Part shown: one piece after another, positions 40,480 through 51,100 of the stretch | Layout: every line of letters begins with the position of its first letter | How positions within the stretch are numbered: position 1 is the stretch's first letter | Assembly: GCA_036742455.1 (NCBI GenBank) | Contig: DAINQU010000001.1 | Span: 124,001-188,000, forward strand | Direction: 5' to 3' | DNA from: CAIKZZ01 sp036742455 | GTDB taxonomy: Bacteria; Pseudomonadota; Gammaproteobacteria; Steroidobacterales; Steroidobacteraceae | Length of the DNA stretch: 64,000 nt | Position numbers and translations under genes: made by a program | Notes under the pieces: model-generated | Databases searched by the model: none | Told to the model about the DNA's origin: nothing | What the model saw: only the letters and a program-made list of their open reading frames with translations

Positions 40480-41273
40480 CGAAGTCAACTGTGGAGATGA
40501 GCCGAGCTCAGACCAATTGGGTCGGTTTCATCACGATCGTGACCCGCGAGTTCTCGCGGATCGTTCGTATCTGGGGGCAGACGCTCCTGCCGCCCGCTGT
40601 GACGGCGACCCTCTATTTCGTGATTTTCGGCAGTTTGATCGGCGGCCGGATCGGGCAGATGGGCGGCTACGGCTACATGCAATACATTGCGCCGGGCCTG
40701 ATCATGATGTCGGTCATCACCAACTCGTACGGTAATGTTGTCTCCAGTTTCTTCGGCGCGCGCTTTGGCAAGTACATCGAAGAGTTACTGGTTTCGCCGC
40801 TGCCGGACTGGCTGATCGTCGTCGGCTATATGGCCGGCGGATTGGTTCGAGGCTTGTCCGTCGGCTTGATCGTTACCGTGGTGGCACTCACGTTCACCCA
40901 CCTGACTGTGCATTCCGTTTGGATCATCGTCGCGGCTGTGTTGCTGACGTCGATGGTTTTTGGTCTCGGCGGGTTCATCAACGCCGTCTTCGCGAAGAAC
41001 TTCGACCATATTTCTTGGTTTCCAACCTTCATATTGACTCCGCTCACCTACTTTGGTGGTGTGTTCTATTCGATCGAGTTGCTGCCCTCCTGGGCCCGTG
41101 TGATCTCCCACGCCAACCCGATTCTGTACATGGTCAACGCCTTCCGTTTCGGGTTTCTGGGTGTCTCGGACGTTGATGTGTCCCTGGCATTTGGAATTAT
41201 GGTGGTGTTCGTCGTGGTGCTTTTCGGCGTCGCGGTGGGACTGATGCGCAAAGGGATTGGTATCCGCGAATAG
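40476..41273 (+). CDS. yadH: ABC-2 type exporter permease (YadH-like)
   Basis: A 265-residue membrane protein with six helices and the ABC-2 signature region (SPLPDWLIVVGYMAGGLVRG, then FPTFILTPLTYFGGVFYSIELLPSWAR). It makes the channel of the exporter with the preceding ATPase. GTG 40476 overlaps the ATPase stop; an ATG at 40497 with GGAG directly before it is an alternative start. Confidence 0.91.
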   Translation: MTKSTVEMSRAQTNWVGFITIVTREFSRIVRIWGQTLLPPAVTATLYFVIFGSLIGGRIGQMGGYGYMQYIAPGLIMMSVITNSYGNVVSSFFGARFGKYIEELLVSPLPDWLIVVGYMAGGLVRGLSVGLIVTVVALTFTHLTVHSVWIIVAAVLLTSMVFGLGGFINAVFAKNFDHISWFPTFILTPLTYFGGVFYSIELLPSWARVISHANPILYMVNAFRFGFLGVSDVDVSLAFGIMVVFVVVLFGVAVGLMRKGIGIRE

Positions 41274-41307
41274 GCGCGAAGAAGCGTCGGCAACGGATGG
41301 GGGACGG

Positions 41308-42573
41308 ATGGTGGCGTTAAAGCGTGCTCTGATCGTTGACGATTCTAAATCCGCTCGTCTGGTGCTGACGCGGCTACTCGAGAAACACGAACTCGCTGTG
41401 GATGCCAGGGAGACGGCTGAGGGAGCCCTCGAGTACCTCGAGCGAGAGACGCCCGACGTGATTTTTATGGATCACGTGATGCCGGGGATGGACGGACTGA
41501 GCGCGGTCCAGCTCATCAAAAAAGACCCGCGGTTTTCTGCCATACCCGTGCTGATGTACACCTCCCAAGAGGGTGCGATCTATGCCGAAGCGGCCAAGGC
41601 CAGTGGGGCGGACGGCGTGCTGCCCAAGCAGATGTCCCTTGCGGATATCGCCGATGCCTTGCAGCGACTGAAAGTGCTGGCGCCGCGCAGTACGCCCGCC
41701 GCGACAACCGACGCCGGCGCGACCGCTGCCGCAGCTCCGGCCGTACCTTCGCTCAGCGCATCGGACGTCCGTGCGGTGGTTGACCCGCTGGTGCGTGAGC
41801 AGGCCAGCGAGCTGCGCCGATACCTGACCGCTGCGTTGGATGCGATCCCGGACAAGATCAACCGTGAGGTGGAGGCGCAGATTTCGGCGGCGACGACCGA
41901 ATTGATTCGGCAACTGACACCGCCACCGCCGATCACCCCACCGCCACCGCCAAAACCGTGGGGGATCATTGCCGCGCTGAACGTTGCCATCATCGTGGCA
42001 GGGGTATTCGCGGTCTTCGCGTGGCGCAGTGCGGGCGACGTCGCCACGCTGCGCGCGACGATCGATCGCCAGACGGCAGCGTTGAGTGCGGCCGGTCCCA
42101 CTCAATCGCCTGCCGGCGCCGAATCGTGGCCCACTGAGCGCCATGCGTTGGCGTATGGCGACGCACCGTTTCCCGCTCCCCGCATTGCGCAGGCGGCGGC
42201 ATGGTTGTCGGCGCTCGAGCAGAAAGGGTTTGTCGGTTCCGCGCGTATCGTGGTGTCGCTGGCGGATTACTGCCTGACCGGCAATCCGGGCGAGGGGTTT
42301 GTGTTGGCGCCGGCGGAAATGACGGCGACCACGTGCGATTTGCGCGGCAGTCCCCCGGATGACATTCGATCCAATGCCGACAAAGAACCACCCGCCTTGG
42401 CGACGCTCTTGACCGAAGTGGGCAGTCGCACCCACGGGGAAATAGACGCCAAGGTGATCTACACCAAGGCGACCGGCTATCCAGCGGTCGGTGGTGCGTC
42501 GGCGGCGCAGTGGAACGCGGCGGCCAATAAGGGCCACTACGTCGAGTTTATCGCCCAACCGCGCGTGCATTGA
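41308..42573 (+). CDS. Membrane-anchored response regulator with putative periplasmic domain
   Basis: A 421-residue protein with unusual order. The receiver (about 5-122) has all functional residues: acidic pair DD at 11-12, phospho-acceptor Asp55 in FMDHVMPG, Thr/Ser in MYTS, and Lys in LPKQ. An Ala/Pro linker and a helical, coiled-coil-like part (about 150-204) follow, then a run of prolines. One membrane helix comes next (about 218-239: WGIIAALNVAIIVAGVFAVFAW), then a C-terminal domain of about 150 residues with two cysteines (DYCLTGN, ATTCDL) that should be periplasmic. No known output domain is seen and no kinase is adjacent. ATG 41308 fits the receiver start. Confidence 0.85.
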   Translation: MVALKRALIVDDSKSARLVLTRLLEKHELAVDARETAEGALEYLERETPDVIFMDHVMPGMDGLSAVQLIKKDPRFSAIPVLMYTSQEGAIYAEAAKASGADGVLPKQMSLADIADALQRLKVLAPRSTPAATTDAGATAAAAPAVPSLSASDVRAVVDPLVREQASELRRYLTAALDAIPDKINREVEAQISAATTELIRQLTPPPPITPPPPPKPWGIIAALNVAIIVAGVFAVFAWRSAGDVATLRATIDRQTAALSAAGPTQSPAGAESWPTERHALAYGDAPFPAPRIAQAAAWLSALEQKGFVGSARIVVSLADYCLTGNPGEGFVLAPAEMTATTCDLRGSPPDDIRSNADKEPPALATLLTEVGSRTHGEIDAKVIYTKATGYPAVGGASAAQWNAAANKGHYVEFIAQPRVH

Positions 42574-42575
42574 GC

Positions 42576-43580
42576 ATGGCGGCGGGCGCTCAGGACTTCC
42601 AGCCGGCATCCCCGCTGCGCGCCGCGCACTTGCAGACGCTGCTGGCGAGCGTGGGGCCGCGGCGATCCGACGTGGCCCGTCGTTCCTCCTACGTGCGTTC
42701 GATCAGTCGTGATCTCATCGTCGATTGCGGCGGCAGTGTCCGCTTATTGGCGCACGTAGCGCGTCATGACGATCGCACACGCGATCTGGTTATCCTGCTG
42801 CACGGGTGGGAGGGCAGCGGAGAGTCCCAATACCTTTTGTCGGCGGCTGCCACGCTCTTTGCGGACGGATTCGACGTCGTTCGTCTCAATTTGCGCGATC
42901 ACGGGCCCACCCATCATCTGAATCGAGATCTCTTTCATTCCTGCCGGATCGACGAAGTGGTGGGTGCAGTGGCCTCGCTGGCAAACACACTGCCGCATCA
43001 ACGGTTGTTTTTCCTAGGGTATTCGCTCGGCGGTAACTTTGGTTTGCGTGTGGCGTTGCGAGCGCCTGCCGCAGGCATTCGTCTGGATGGTGTAATGGCG
43101 GTTTGCCCGGTTTTGGATCCGGGTCACACGATGCGCCGCCTGGAGTCCGGGCCTTGGATCTATCGGCGATATTTTGAATATAAGTGGTTGCGGTCGTTGC
43201 GCCGCAAAGCGGCGGCGTGGCCGGGTGTCTACGATTTCTCGGCCGTCATGGCGAATCCGACCTTAGGGGCGATGACCCATCACCTCGTCGAACAGTACAC
43301 CGACTACCCGTCGATTTCGGACTACCTGCGCGGCTATGCCGTGGTGGGCGATACGTTGTCGCCCCTCGAGGTACCGACGCTGCTGTTGGCTGCGCTCGAT
43401 GATCCCATTATTCCGGCGTCGGATCTGGCGCGCATCGGTCCTGCGTCCGCGTTGACCATCGAGGCTCATCCGAGCGGTGGGCATTGTGGGTTCCTCGAGC
43501 GTTTGCGCGGTCCGTCGTGGGCGGACCGACGCGCCGTCCAATGGTTTTCCGACCTCGCGGGGGCGCCAGCCGTCGGCTGA
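42576..43580 (+). CDS. yheT: YheT-family alpha/beta hydrolase
   Basis: A 334-residue hydrolase of the YheT/ABHD1-3 group: it starts with FQPASPLRAAHLQTLL (the family's conserved N-terminal segment), has the oxyanion region LLHGWEGSGES, the DHGPTHHLNRDLFHS segment, the nucleophile GYSLGGNFGLR, acid ALDDPIIP, and late His in GGHCGFLE. Members are esterases or lipases of uncertain substrate. ATG 42576 is 2 bases after the stop of the membrane regulator. Confidence 0.9.
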   Translation: MAAGAQDFQPASPLRAAHLQTLLASVGPRRSDVARRSSYVRSISRDLIVDCGGSVRLLAHVARHDDRTRDLVILLHGWEGSGESQYLLSAAATLFADGFDVVRLNLRDHGPTHHLNRDLFHSCRIDEVVGAVASLANTLPHQRLFFLGYSLGGNFGLRVALRAPAAGIRLDGVMAVCPVLDPGHTMRRLESGPWIYRRYFEYKWLRSLRRKAAAWPGVYDFSAVMANPTLGAMTHHLVEQYTDYPSISDYLRGYAVVGDTLSPLEVPTLLLAALDDPIIPASDLARIGPASALTIEAHPSGGHCGFLERLRGPSWADRRAVQWFSDLAGAPAVG

Positions 43581-43710
43581 CGGCGAATAGCGATTGCGCC
43601 GGCCGGCGTTTTCGTCGCTACTCCGTACCGCCCCGTCGCAATCGGCGACCCTTGGGCGACACCCCCCGTTAGAATGCAGGGCATACAGACTGGCCTTAAG
43701 AGTGCCCACC

Positions 43711-44874
43711 GTGACCGACCCGAATGCTCAGCGTCTAGACTTTGATACCCCTGAGACGCCTTGGTTTCTCCGCAAAGCATCGTTGATCGTTGGAACCCTG
43801 ACCTTCGCGGTGGTCGCGGTGCTCATCATCGCGTGGCGCCATTCGAGCGGCCACGGTCCGCAGCCGGCCGATGTGCCGCTGGTAACGGTCAAGGTGCCCG
43901 GCCGGTCACCGTATACGGTCGCCGTGCACTTTACCGGCGCGATTATCGCTCGGTACGACATGCCCATCGGCGTCGACGGTGAGGGCGGGCGCGTGCTCGC
44001 GATCCTCGTAGAGGCGGGCGATCATGTGAAGCGTGGTCAGGTGCTGGCTCGCTTGGACACCTCCGTCCTCGCTCCGCAAGTGGCCAGCCTTCGCGCTGCG
44101 CTCGAGCAAGCGCGGGCGGATGCCGCGCTCGCCGCAGCCGACTATCAGCGTGCTGAAAAGATTGCCGAAACGGTCGCCGCGCTGTCGAAGGAAGAAGTGG
44201 AAAAGCGGCGTACGGCTGCGGTCACGTCGGCCGCTCATGTGCGCACGGCAGAAGCCCAGTTGGCGGAAGCCGAGGCGCGCTTGAAGCGCACCGAGATCGT
44301 GGCTCCGGACGATGGCATCGTCCTGACGCGCAGTGCCGAGGTCGGCCAGGCTGTTATGGCGGGCAGTGCACCGTTGTTTCGCTTAGCCCGCGGTGGCGAC
44401 GTGGAAATGAAAGCGCTCGTTGCCGAGCAGGATCTGCCGCAACTCAAAATCGGACAGGACGTGTCGGTCTCTATTACGGGCGTCGAGTCCAACTTCGCCG
44501 GAAAGGTGCGGTTGCTCGCCGCCATCATTGACCCTGCCTCTCGTTTGGGTGAAGTCCGCATTACGCTGCCGAGGGACCCGATGTTGCGGCCCGGTGCGTT
44601 TGCGCGCGGGACAGCGGTGATCGGCAGCGACGTTAAGCCGTTGGTGCCTCAAACGGCGCTGCTGAGCGACAATGGCGGCAGCTACGTGTTCGTGGTGGGC
44701 GCTGATAACAAGATTGCGCGACAGAGCGTGAAATACGGCAGCGCGCAACCGGGTGGGATCGTCGTGCTGGAAGGGCTGCAAGGCGATGAGCGTGTGATCG
44801 CGACGGCCGGTGCTTTCTTGAAGGAAGGCGAGACGGTCCGTGTGGCGAATGACGGTGGGAATAGCGCGCCGTGA
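43711..44874 (+). CDS. RND efflux periplasmic adaptor (membrane fusion protein)
   Basis: A 387-residue adaptor with an N-terminal membrane anchor (about 25-45: ASLIVGTLTFAVVAVLIIAW), a lipoyl-like half motif (GGRVLAILVEAGDHVKRGQVLARLD), an alpha-helical hairpin (about 115-190), the second lipoyl half (IVAPDDGIVLTRSAEVGQAV), then beta-barrel and membrane-proximal domains. It links the inner-membrane pump to an outer-membrane TolC-like channel, which is not encoded here. The start is taken as GTG 43711, with AAGAG upstream; GTG 43702 is possible. Its TGA overlaps the pump's GTG. Confidence 0.9.
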   Translation: MTDPNAQRLDFDTPETPWFLRKASLIVGTLTFAVVAVLIIAWRHSSGHGPQPADVPLVTVKVPGRSPYTVAVHFTGAIIARYDMPIGVDGEGGRVLAILVEAGDHVKRGQVLARLDTSVLAPQVASLRAALEQARADAALAAADYQRAEKIAETVAALSKEEVEKRRTAAVTSAAHVRTAEAQLAEAEARLKRTEIVAPDDGIVLTRSAEVGQAVMAGSAPLFRLARGGDVEMKALVAEQDLPQLKIGQDVSVSITGVESNFAGKVRLLAAIIDPASRLGEVRITLPRDPMLRPGAFARGTAVIGSDVKPLVPQTALLSDNGGSYVFVVGADNKIARQSVKYGSAQPGGIVVLEGLQGDERVIATAGAFLKEGETVRVANDGGNSAP

Positions 44875-47800
44875 GAAATATCTCCGCTTGGGCGATCAAG
44901 CACCCCATATTCCCGATCGTGCTGTTCATGGTGCTGACATTTATCGGCATCGTGTCGTTTATCAAATTGCCGATCCAGTTGAACCCGGATATTTCCTTTC
45001 CGATGGTTCAGGTGACGGTGTCCCAACCGGGCGCTGCACCGACCGAGCTGGAAACCCAGATTCTTCAGAAGGTTGAGGGGGCGGTCGCCAACATCGGCAA
45101 CGTGCACAACATCACCTCGCGCGCCACCGAAGGTGCGGCAATGTTGTTCATACAGTTTGAGATCGGCACGCCGATTGACCGCGCGGTAACCGACGTGCGT
45201 GACGCGGTCGCGCGGGTGCGCGGGGACCTGCCGGAAGGTATTCAGGAACCCATCGTTCAGCGTATTGACGTGGAAGGGAGTGCGATCGCGTATTACGCCG
45301 TGAGTGCGACCACCATGAGTGAAGAGCAGCTCAGTTGGTTCGTGGATCACACGGTATCCAAGCGTCTGTTGACGCTGAAGGGTGTCGCGCAAGTGTCGCG
45401 CGGCGGTGGTGTGACGCGCGAGGTTCGGGTCGACCTGGATCCGGCGCGACTCCAGGCGCTCGGCATCACTGCCGTACAGGTCAATCAGCAGCTGCGCACA
45501 CTGAATCTCGACGCCGCCGGCGGGCGGGCGCAGATTGCGGGTGGGGAGCAGTCGATCCGCATTCTTGGTGGGGCGCATTCGTCGCACGATCTCGGCGCAA
45601 CCCAGATCCAGCTCGGTGGTGGTCGCACCGCACGTTTGGATGAGATCGCGTCCGTCTACGACGGCGTCGACGAGATCCGGAGCATTTCGCGTCTCAACGG
45701 TCGTCCTGCGACCACGTTTGGTGTCTACCGGTCCCACGGCAACTCGGACGTCGATGTCTACGATCGCGTGACGAAAGAAGTCGATGCGATCATGGCCGAG
45801 AATCCGGGTGTGTCAGCGAAGATCGTGTTTACGACGGTCACGAATACCAAGGCATCGTACGACTCTGCGGTTCACGCGTTGATCGAAGGTTCGTTGCTCG
45901 CGGTCTTGGTCGTGTGGCTGTTCTTGCGCGAAGCGCGCTCGACGGCGATTTCCGCTCTGGCGATCCCGTTGTCGGCGATCCCCACGTTCGGGTTCATGCT
46001 GTGGATGGATTTCACGCTGAACACCATCAGCCTGCTCGCCCTGTCGTTGGTGGCCGGCGTCCTCGTCGATGACGCGATCGTGGAGATTGAGAACATTGTT
46101 CGTCATATCCGTATGGGCAAGACGCCGTATCAGGCGGCCTTGGACGCAGCGGACGAGATCGGTTTGGCGGTCGTCGCGACATCCGCGACCATTATTGCGG
46201 TCTTCCTGCCGGTCAGCTTCATGGGGGGCATGAGCGGTCAGTATTTCAAGCAATTTGGCCTCACGGTGGCGGCGGCAGTGTTCTTCTCTCTGCTCGTCGC
46301 TCGACTGATCACGCCGGTGATCGCGGCGTTCACCCTCAAGCCGGAAGGCGAGCAGAAGCATCTCGATGGTCCGGTCATGGCGTGGTATCTGCGCGCGCTG
46401 CGCTATTGCGTGGACCACCGTGGGAGAACCTTTGCGGGGTTCGCGCTGTTCTTTATGGCGTCCATCGCTGGGCTCTTCTTTATCCAAAAAAATGCCTTCC
46501 CGTCGGAGGACAGCGGCACGAGTCAGATCACCGTGGAACTGGCCCCCGGTGTCCGGATCGAGGATACGGCGCGCGTCACCCGTCGGGCTGCCGAAATCGT
46601 CGCCGCACATCCGGAAGTCGCCGATGTGCTCGAAAGCGTGGGCGGTGGCGATGACAATGACGTCCGTAATGGGCAGTTGTTTGTCGCGCTGAAGCCGAAA
46701 GCGGAGCGGAAAATCGACCAGAAGACGTGGCAAGACCAGGTCCAGGCGGAACTCAATCAAATCCCGGATGCCCGCGTTGCGTTTGCGAACCAGCAAGGTT
46801 GGTCCGGGCGCGACGTTACGTTTTATCTCACCGGGGATGATCCGGAAGTCCTAGAGAGGGCAGGTCGTCAGGTCCTCGATGGCATGCGTGCCATGAAAGA
46901 ACTGCGCTCGCCGCGCATAAATGGCGACATGCCGAAGCCGGAGATTCAGATCAAACCGCGCCTCGATGTGGCCGCCGAATTGGGCGTGACCGTGCAGTCG
47001 ATTAGCCAAACCGTGCGTATCGCTACGTTGGGTGACATCCCGCAGAACGGCGCGAAGTTCTCGCTGTCGGACCGGCAGATCCCCATTCGCGTCGGTCTCA
47101 AAGAGTCGTCACGGCAAGATTTGGCGACGATCGAGAATCTGCCCGTCCCGACCCTGACCGGAGGTAGCGTCCCGTTGAAAGCGGTCGCCGAGATCCGTTT
47201 CGGTCAGGGGCCGGTGGCCGTCCGTCGTTATAACCAAAGCCGCCGTCTGATGATTGACGCGGATTTGGCGCCGAAAGCAACTTCGGGCGACGCCGAACTG
47301 AAGATTGCGGCGTTGCCGGCGATGCAGCACTTACCGGCTGGGGTTCACAAGGTGAATACCGGCAATCTCGAGTTCATGGCCGAACTGATGCAGAACTTCT
47401 TGCTGGCGATGGCAGCGGGCATCTTGATGGTCTTCGCGGTGTTGGTTCTGTTGTTCGCCCGCGTTTTCCAGCCGCTCACGATCTTGTCCGCGCTGCCCTT
47501 GTCCTTGGGCGGTGCTTTGTTGGCGCTGGTGCTGTGCGGCATGCCGTTCTCGCTGCCGGTTGTGATTGGCACGTTGATGCTGATGGGTATCGTGGCCAAA
47601 AACTCGATTCTTCTGGTCGACTTCGCGATCGAAGAGCGCAAGGCGGGCAAGTCGCGCATGGACGCGCTGATCGGGGCTGGCCATAAGCGCGCGCAGCCGA
47701 TTGTCATGACGAGCGTCGCCATGATCGCCGGCATGCTCCCCGCTGCCTTGGGACTCGGAGAGGGCGCAGAGTTCCGCGCTCCGATGGCCGTGGCGGTGAT

Positions 47801-47930
47801 CGGCGGCATCATCAGCTCAACGTTCTTGACGTTGGTTGTCGTGCCCGCCATGTACACCCTCATGGATGATTTTGAAAAATGGTTGGCGCCGCGGTTTGCG
47901 CGGTTCGTGACGCATCATCACGACGTCTGA
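44871..47930 (+). CDS. RND-family multidrug/solvent efflux pump
   Basis: A 1019-residue AcrB-like transporter: 12 membrane helices with two large periplasmic loops, the TM4 aspartate pair in LVAGVLVDDAIVEIENIVRH, the start IKHPIFPIVLFMVLT, and a second-half repeat LLMGIVAKNSILLVDFAIEE. It is driven by protons and would work with the adaptor just upstream (GTGA overlap). Substrates are unknown. A strong terminator follows at once. Confidence 0.94.
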   Translation: MRNISAWAIKHPIFPIVLFMVLTFIGIVSFIKLPIQLNPDISFPMVQVTVSQPGAAPTELETQILQKVEGAVANIGNVHNITSRATEGAAMLFIQFEIGTPIDRAVTDVRDAVARVRGDLPEGIQEPIVQRIDVEGSAIAYYAVSATTMSEEQLSWFVDHTVSKRLLTLKGVAQVSRGGGVTREVRVDLDPARLQALGITAVQVNQQLRTLNLDAAGGRAQIAGGEQSIRILGGAHSSHDLGATQIQLGGGRTARLDEIASVYDGVDEIRSISRLNGRPATTFGVYRSHGNSDVDVYDRVTKEVDAIMAENPGVSAKIVFTTVTNTKASYDSAVHALIEGSLLAVLVVWLFLREARSTAISALAIPLSAIPTFGFMLWMDFTLNTISLLALSLVAGVLVDDAIVEIENIVRHIRMGKTPYQAALDAADEIGLAVVATSATIIAVFLPVSFMGGMSGQYFKQFGLTVAAAVFFSLLVARLITPVIAAFTLKPEGEQKHLDGPVMAWYLRALRYCVDHRGRTFAGFALFFMASIAGLFFIQKNAFPSEDSGTSQITVELAPGVRIEDTARVTRRAAEIVAAHPEVADVLESVGGGDDNDVRNGQLFVALKPKAERKIDQKTWQDQVQAELNQIPDARVAFANQQGWSGRDVTFYLTGDDPEVLERAGRQVLDGMRAMKELRSPRINGDMPKPEIQIKPRLDVAAELGVTVQSISQTVRIATLGDIPQNGAKFSLSDRQIPIRVGLKESSRQDLATIENLPVPTLTGGSVPLKAVAEIRFGQGPVAVRRYNQSRRLMIDADLAPKATSGDAELKIAALPAMQHLPAGVHKVNTGNLEFMAELMQNFLLAMAAGILMVFAVLVLLFARVFQPLTILSALPLSLGGALLALVLCGMPFSLPVVIGTLMLMGIVAKNSILLVDFAIEERKAGKSRMDALIGAGHKRAQPIVMTSVAMIAGMLPAALGLGEGAEFRAPMAVAVIGGIISSTFLTLVVVPAMYTLMDDFEKWLAPRFARFVTHHHDV

Positions 47931-47934
47931 TCTG

Positions 47935-47963
47935 AAAGGGCCCGGCAAACACCGGGCCCTTTT
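47935..47963 (+). terminator. Rho-independent terminator of the RND operon
   Basis: An 11-bp stem (47935-47945 with 47952-47962; loop CAAACA) ends in TTTT. It begins 5 bases after the pump's stop codon. Confidence 0.93.
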
Positions 47964-48018
47964 CGGTTCTGTGCATTCCCTTTGATCGATTGGGCCTGCC
48001 TCGGGTTACGCGCGCAAT

Positions 48019-48052
48019 TGCTGCGATGCAGCATTAATGCTGCGGCGCAGCA
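48019..48052. promoter_or_regulatory. 34-bp near-perfect palindrome upstream of gltB
   Basis: TGCTGC-N3-[16-bp perfect core 48028-48043]-N3-GCAGCA; only one base pair, or two, in the N3 segments break the symmetry. The half unit GCAGCATT occurs twice on the plus strand. It lies 76 bases before the gltB start and after the preceding terminator, so it could be an operator or a leader stem-loop of gltBD. Confidence 0.6.
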
Positions 48053-48096
48053 TTGACCGGAGGCGGTGGGCTCTTCATCATGTCGCTCTTTTTGCC

Positions 48097-48114
48097 GACC
48101 GCCACGGGGCGGTC
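48097..48114 (+). promoter_or_regulatory. Hairpin just before the gltB ribosome-binding site
   Basis: A 7-bp stem (48097-48103 with 48108-48114, loop ACGG) ends 2 bases before the TGAGGG ribosome site of gltB. It could affect translation initiation. Confidence 0.4.
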
Positions 48115-48127
48115 CTGAGGGCCTGCG

Positions 48128-51100
48128 ATGACGATCTCTCCGACCCCACACGAGCGCGACCTGCCGACCAGCGCCGATGCGTTAGTCCACGGCGGCTACG
48201 ACGCGGCAGGCCTGTACAGCCCGACATTCGAGAAAGAAAGTTGTGGGTTCGGGCTGATCGCCAATCTCGATGATCAAGCCAGCCATTGGCTGGTGCGCAC
48301 GGCGATCGAGTCGCTGAACCGCTTGACGCATCGTGGCGCGGTGGCGGCGGATGGAAAAACCGGCGACGGCTGTGGCCTGTTGCTGAAGAAGCCGGATCGG
48401 TTTCTGCGGGCCATCGCCGCGGAGGCGGGGATCGCACTTGGATTGCGCTACGCGGCCGGTATCGCGTTTCTCTCGCCGTTTGAAGACGCGGCGGAGCGCG
48501 CGAAGGCCACGTTAGAGGCGCAATTGCGTCGTGAAAGCCTCGTGGTATCCGGGTGGCGTACCGTCCCGGTCGACACATCCGTCTGCGGTGCGGAGGCGTT
48601 ACGCACGCTGCCGCGCATGGAAATGGTCTTTGTGTCCAATGTCGATGACGTGGACGAGGCGAGCTTTAACCGCCGATTGTTCCTCGCCCGACGCCGGACG
48701 GAGAAAGCGCTCGAAGCGCGAGACCCGTCCTTCTACATGCCGTCCCTGTCGGCCAGTACCCTGGTCTACAAGGGCATGGTGATGCCCCAGTACTTGCCGG
48801 AATTCTTTCCGGACCTGGCGGACGAGCGGATGGAAAGTTCGGTGGCGGTGTTCCACCAGCGTTTTTCCACCAACACGTTGCCGCAGTGGCGGTTGTCGCA
48901 CCCTTACCGGTACTTGGCGCATAACGGCGAAATCAACACGATCTCCGGCAACCGCAATTGGGCCGTCGCGCGCGGGCCGATGTTCCGCTCGCCATTGCTG
49001 CCCGATTTGTCCGACATCCAACCCCTCGTCTCTCTGTCGGGTTCCGACTCACAGACGTTGGACAACATGTTGGAGGTGTTGCTCGCCGGTGGCCTCGACG
49101 TCCTGCATGCCATGCGACTCCTGGTGCCGCCGGCATGGCACAGCGTCGATACCATTGATCCGGATCTGCGGGCATTCTACGAATTCTATTCCCCGCACAT
49201 GGAGCCGTGGGACGGTCCCGCCGGCATCGTGCTGACCGACGGACGCTACGCGGCCTGTACGCTCGATCGAAACGGCTTGCGCCCAGCGCGCTGGGTCATC
49301 ACGCGCGATCGCCATCTGACGGTCGCCTCGGAAATCGGCGTGTGGGATTACCGTCCCGAAGACGTCGTGCAGAAGGGTAAGTTGGGCCCGGGAGAGATTC
49401 TGGCCCTGGATCTGCAGACCGGCGATTTGCTCGACACCAAGCGCGTCGACCAGATCCTCAAGACCCGCCATCCCTATAAGGCGTGGTTGAAGAAGGGCGT
49501 CCGCTACCTCGAACAGGACTTGATCGATCCGCGCCTTGCCGCGGAGCCCATGGGCCGCGACACGCTCGATACCTACCGCAAGATGTTCAACATCACCGCG
49601 GAAGAGCGCGACGAAATTATTCGTGTGCTGGCCGAAGACGAAAGCGAAGCCGTGGGATCCATGGGCGACGACACGCCGCTCGCCGTGATGTCGCACAAGA
49701 TTCGTTCGCTCTACGACTACTTCCGTCAGCAATTCGCGCAGGTCACCAATCCGCCGATTGACCCCCTGCGTGAAACGATCGTGATGAGCCTGCAGACGCA
49801 GATCGGCCCGGAATGCAATCTGTTCGCGCCGTCGCCTGAGCACGCGCGACGCATCGTGCTCAACTCGCCCATCCTCTCGCAACGTAAGTTGCGGCAGATC
49901 ATGGCGTTCAAGGACTTCGGGCTCGATAACGAGTTCATTGATTTGCAGTATCCCGCTGACGGGAATCTGAAGGATGCGCTCGCGCGCGTGTGTGATCAGG
50001 CCGAGGCCGCGGTGCGCGCCGGCAAGGTCGTGCTTCTGATCTCTGATCGTTACCTCGTGGAAGGGAAGCTGCCGGTCCACGCGCTCTTGGCGACCGGTGC
50101 CATCCATCATCGTTTGGTCGAGACCGGCTTACGCTGTAAGTGCAACTTGCTGATCGAGACGGGCACCGCGCGCGATCCGCACCACTTCGCTTGCTTGATC
50201 GGGTACGGCGCTACTGCCGTGTATCCGTATATGGCGTATCAAACGCTATTCGATATGACGCGCCGAGGAAGCGGCTCTCTGTCGGCGCAAAGCCGCGCTG
50301 AGTTGGGTCGAAGCTACCGTCGCGGCATCCGTAAGGGCCTGTTCAAAATCATGTCGAAGATGGGAATCTCGACGATTGGCAGCTATCGCGGCTCCCAGTT
50401 GTTCGAGATTGTCGGGTTGCACGACGACGTGGTCGAAACCTGCTTTGCCGGGACGGTCAGTCGCATACAAGGCACCGATTTCGCCGACCTTGAGGCGGAC
50501 CAGCGAGAGCTCGCCGATCACGCGTGGAACCCTCTGGCGCCCGTCGACCGTGGCGGCCTGCTCAAGTATGTGCACGGTGGTGAGTACCACATGTACAACC
50601 CGGACGTGATCGCCACCCTGCAGACAGCGGTGGTGACCGGTGATTACGAGCATTACAAGATCTATGCGTCGTTGGTGAATGAGCGCCCCGCCTCCACATT
50701 GCGAGACCTTTTTGCATTGCAGGCGAATGGTCCCGCGATTCCGTTGGAGGAGGTGGAGTCCGTCGAGTCCATCCTGCGACGGTTTGACTCGGCGGCGATG
50801 TCGCTCGGTGCGCTGTCCCCGGAAGCGCATGAAGCGTTGGCGATCGCGATGAATCGACTGGGCGCGCGATCCAATTCGGGCGAAGGCGGAGAAAGCCGCG
50901 AGCGCTACGGCAACGAAAAGAATTCGAAGATTAAACAGGTCGCGAGCGGCCGATTCGGCGTGACGCCGGAATACCTGATCAACGCTGAAGTGCTCCAGAT
51001 CAAGGTAGCGCAAGGTGCGAAGCCCGGTGAAGGCGGTCAATTGCCGGGTCACAAAGTCAACGACATGATCGCGCAGCTACGCTACGCGCGACCGGGCGTC

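Noticed and set aside
48097..48114. Hairpin before gltB as a terminator or riboswitch
   Set aside because: A short 7-bp stem with no T-run and no larger conserved fold; kept only as a possible ribosome-site structure.
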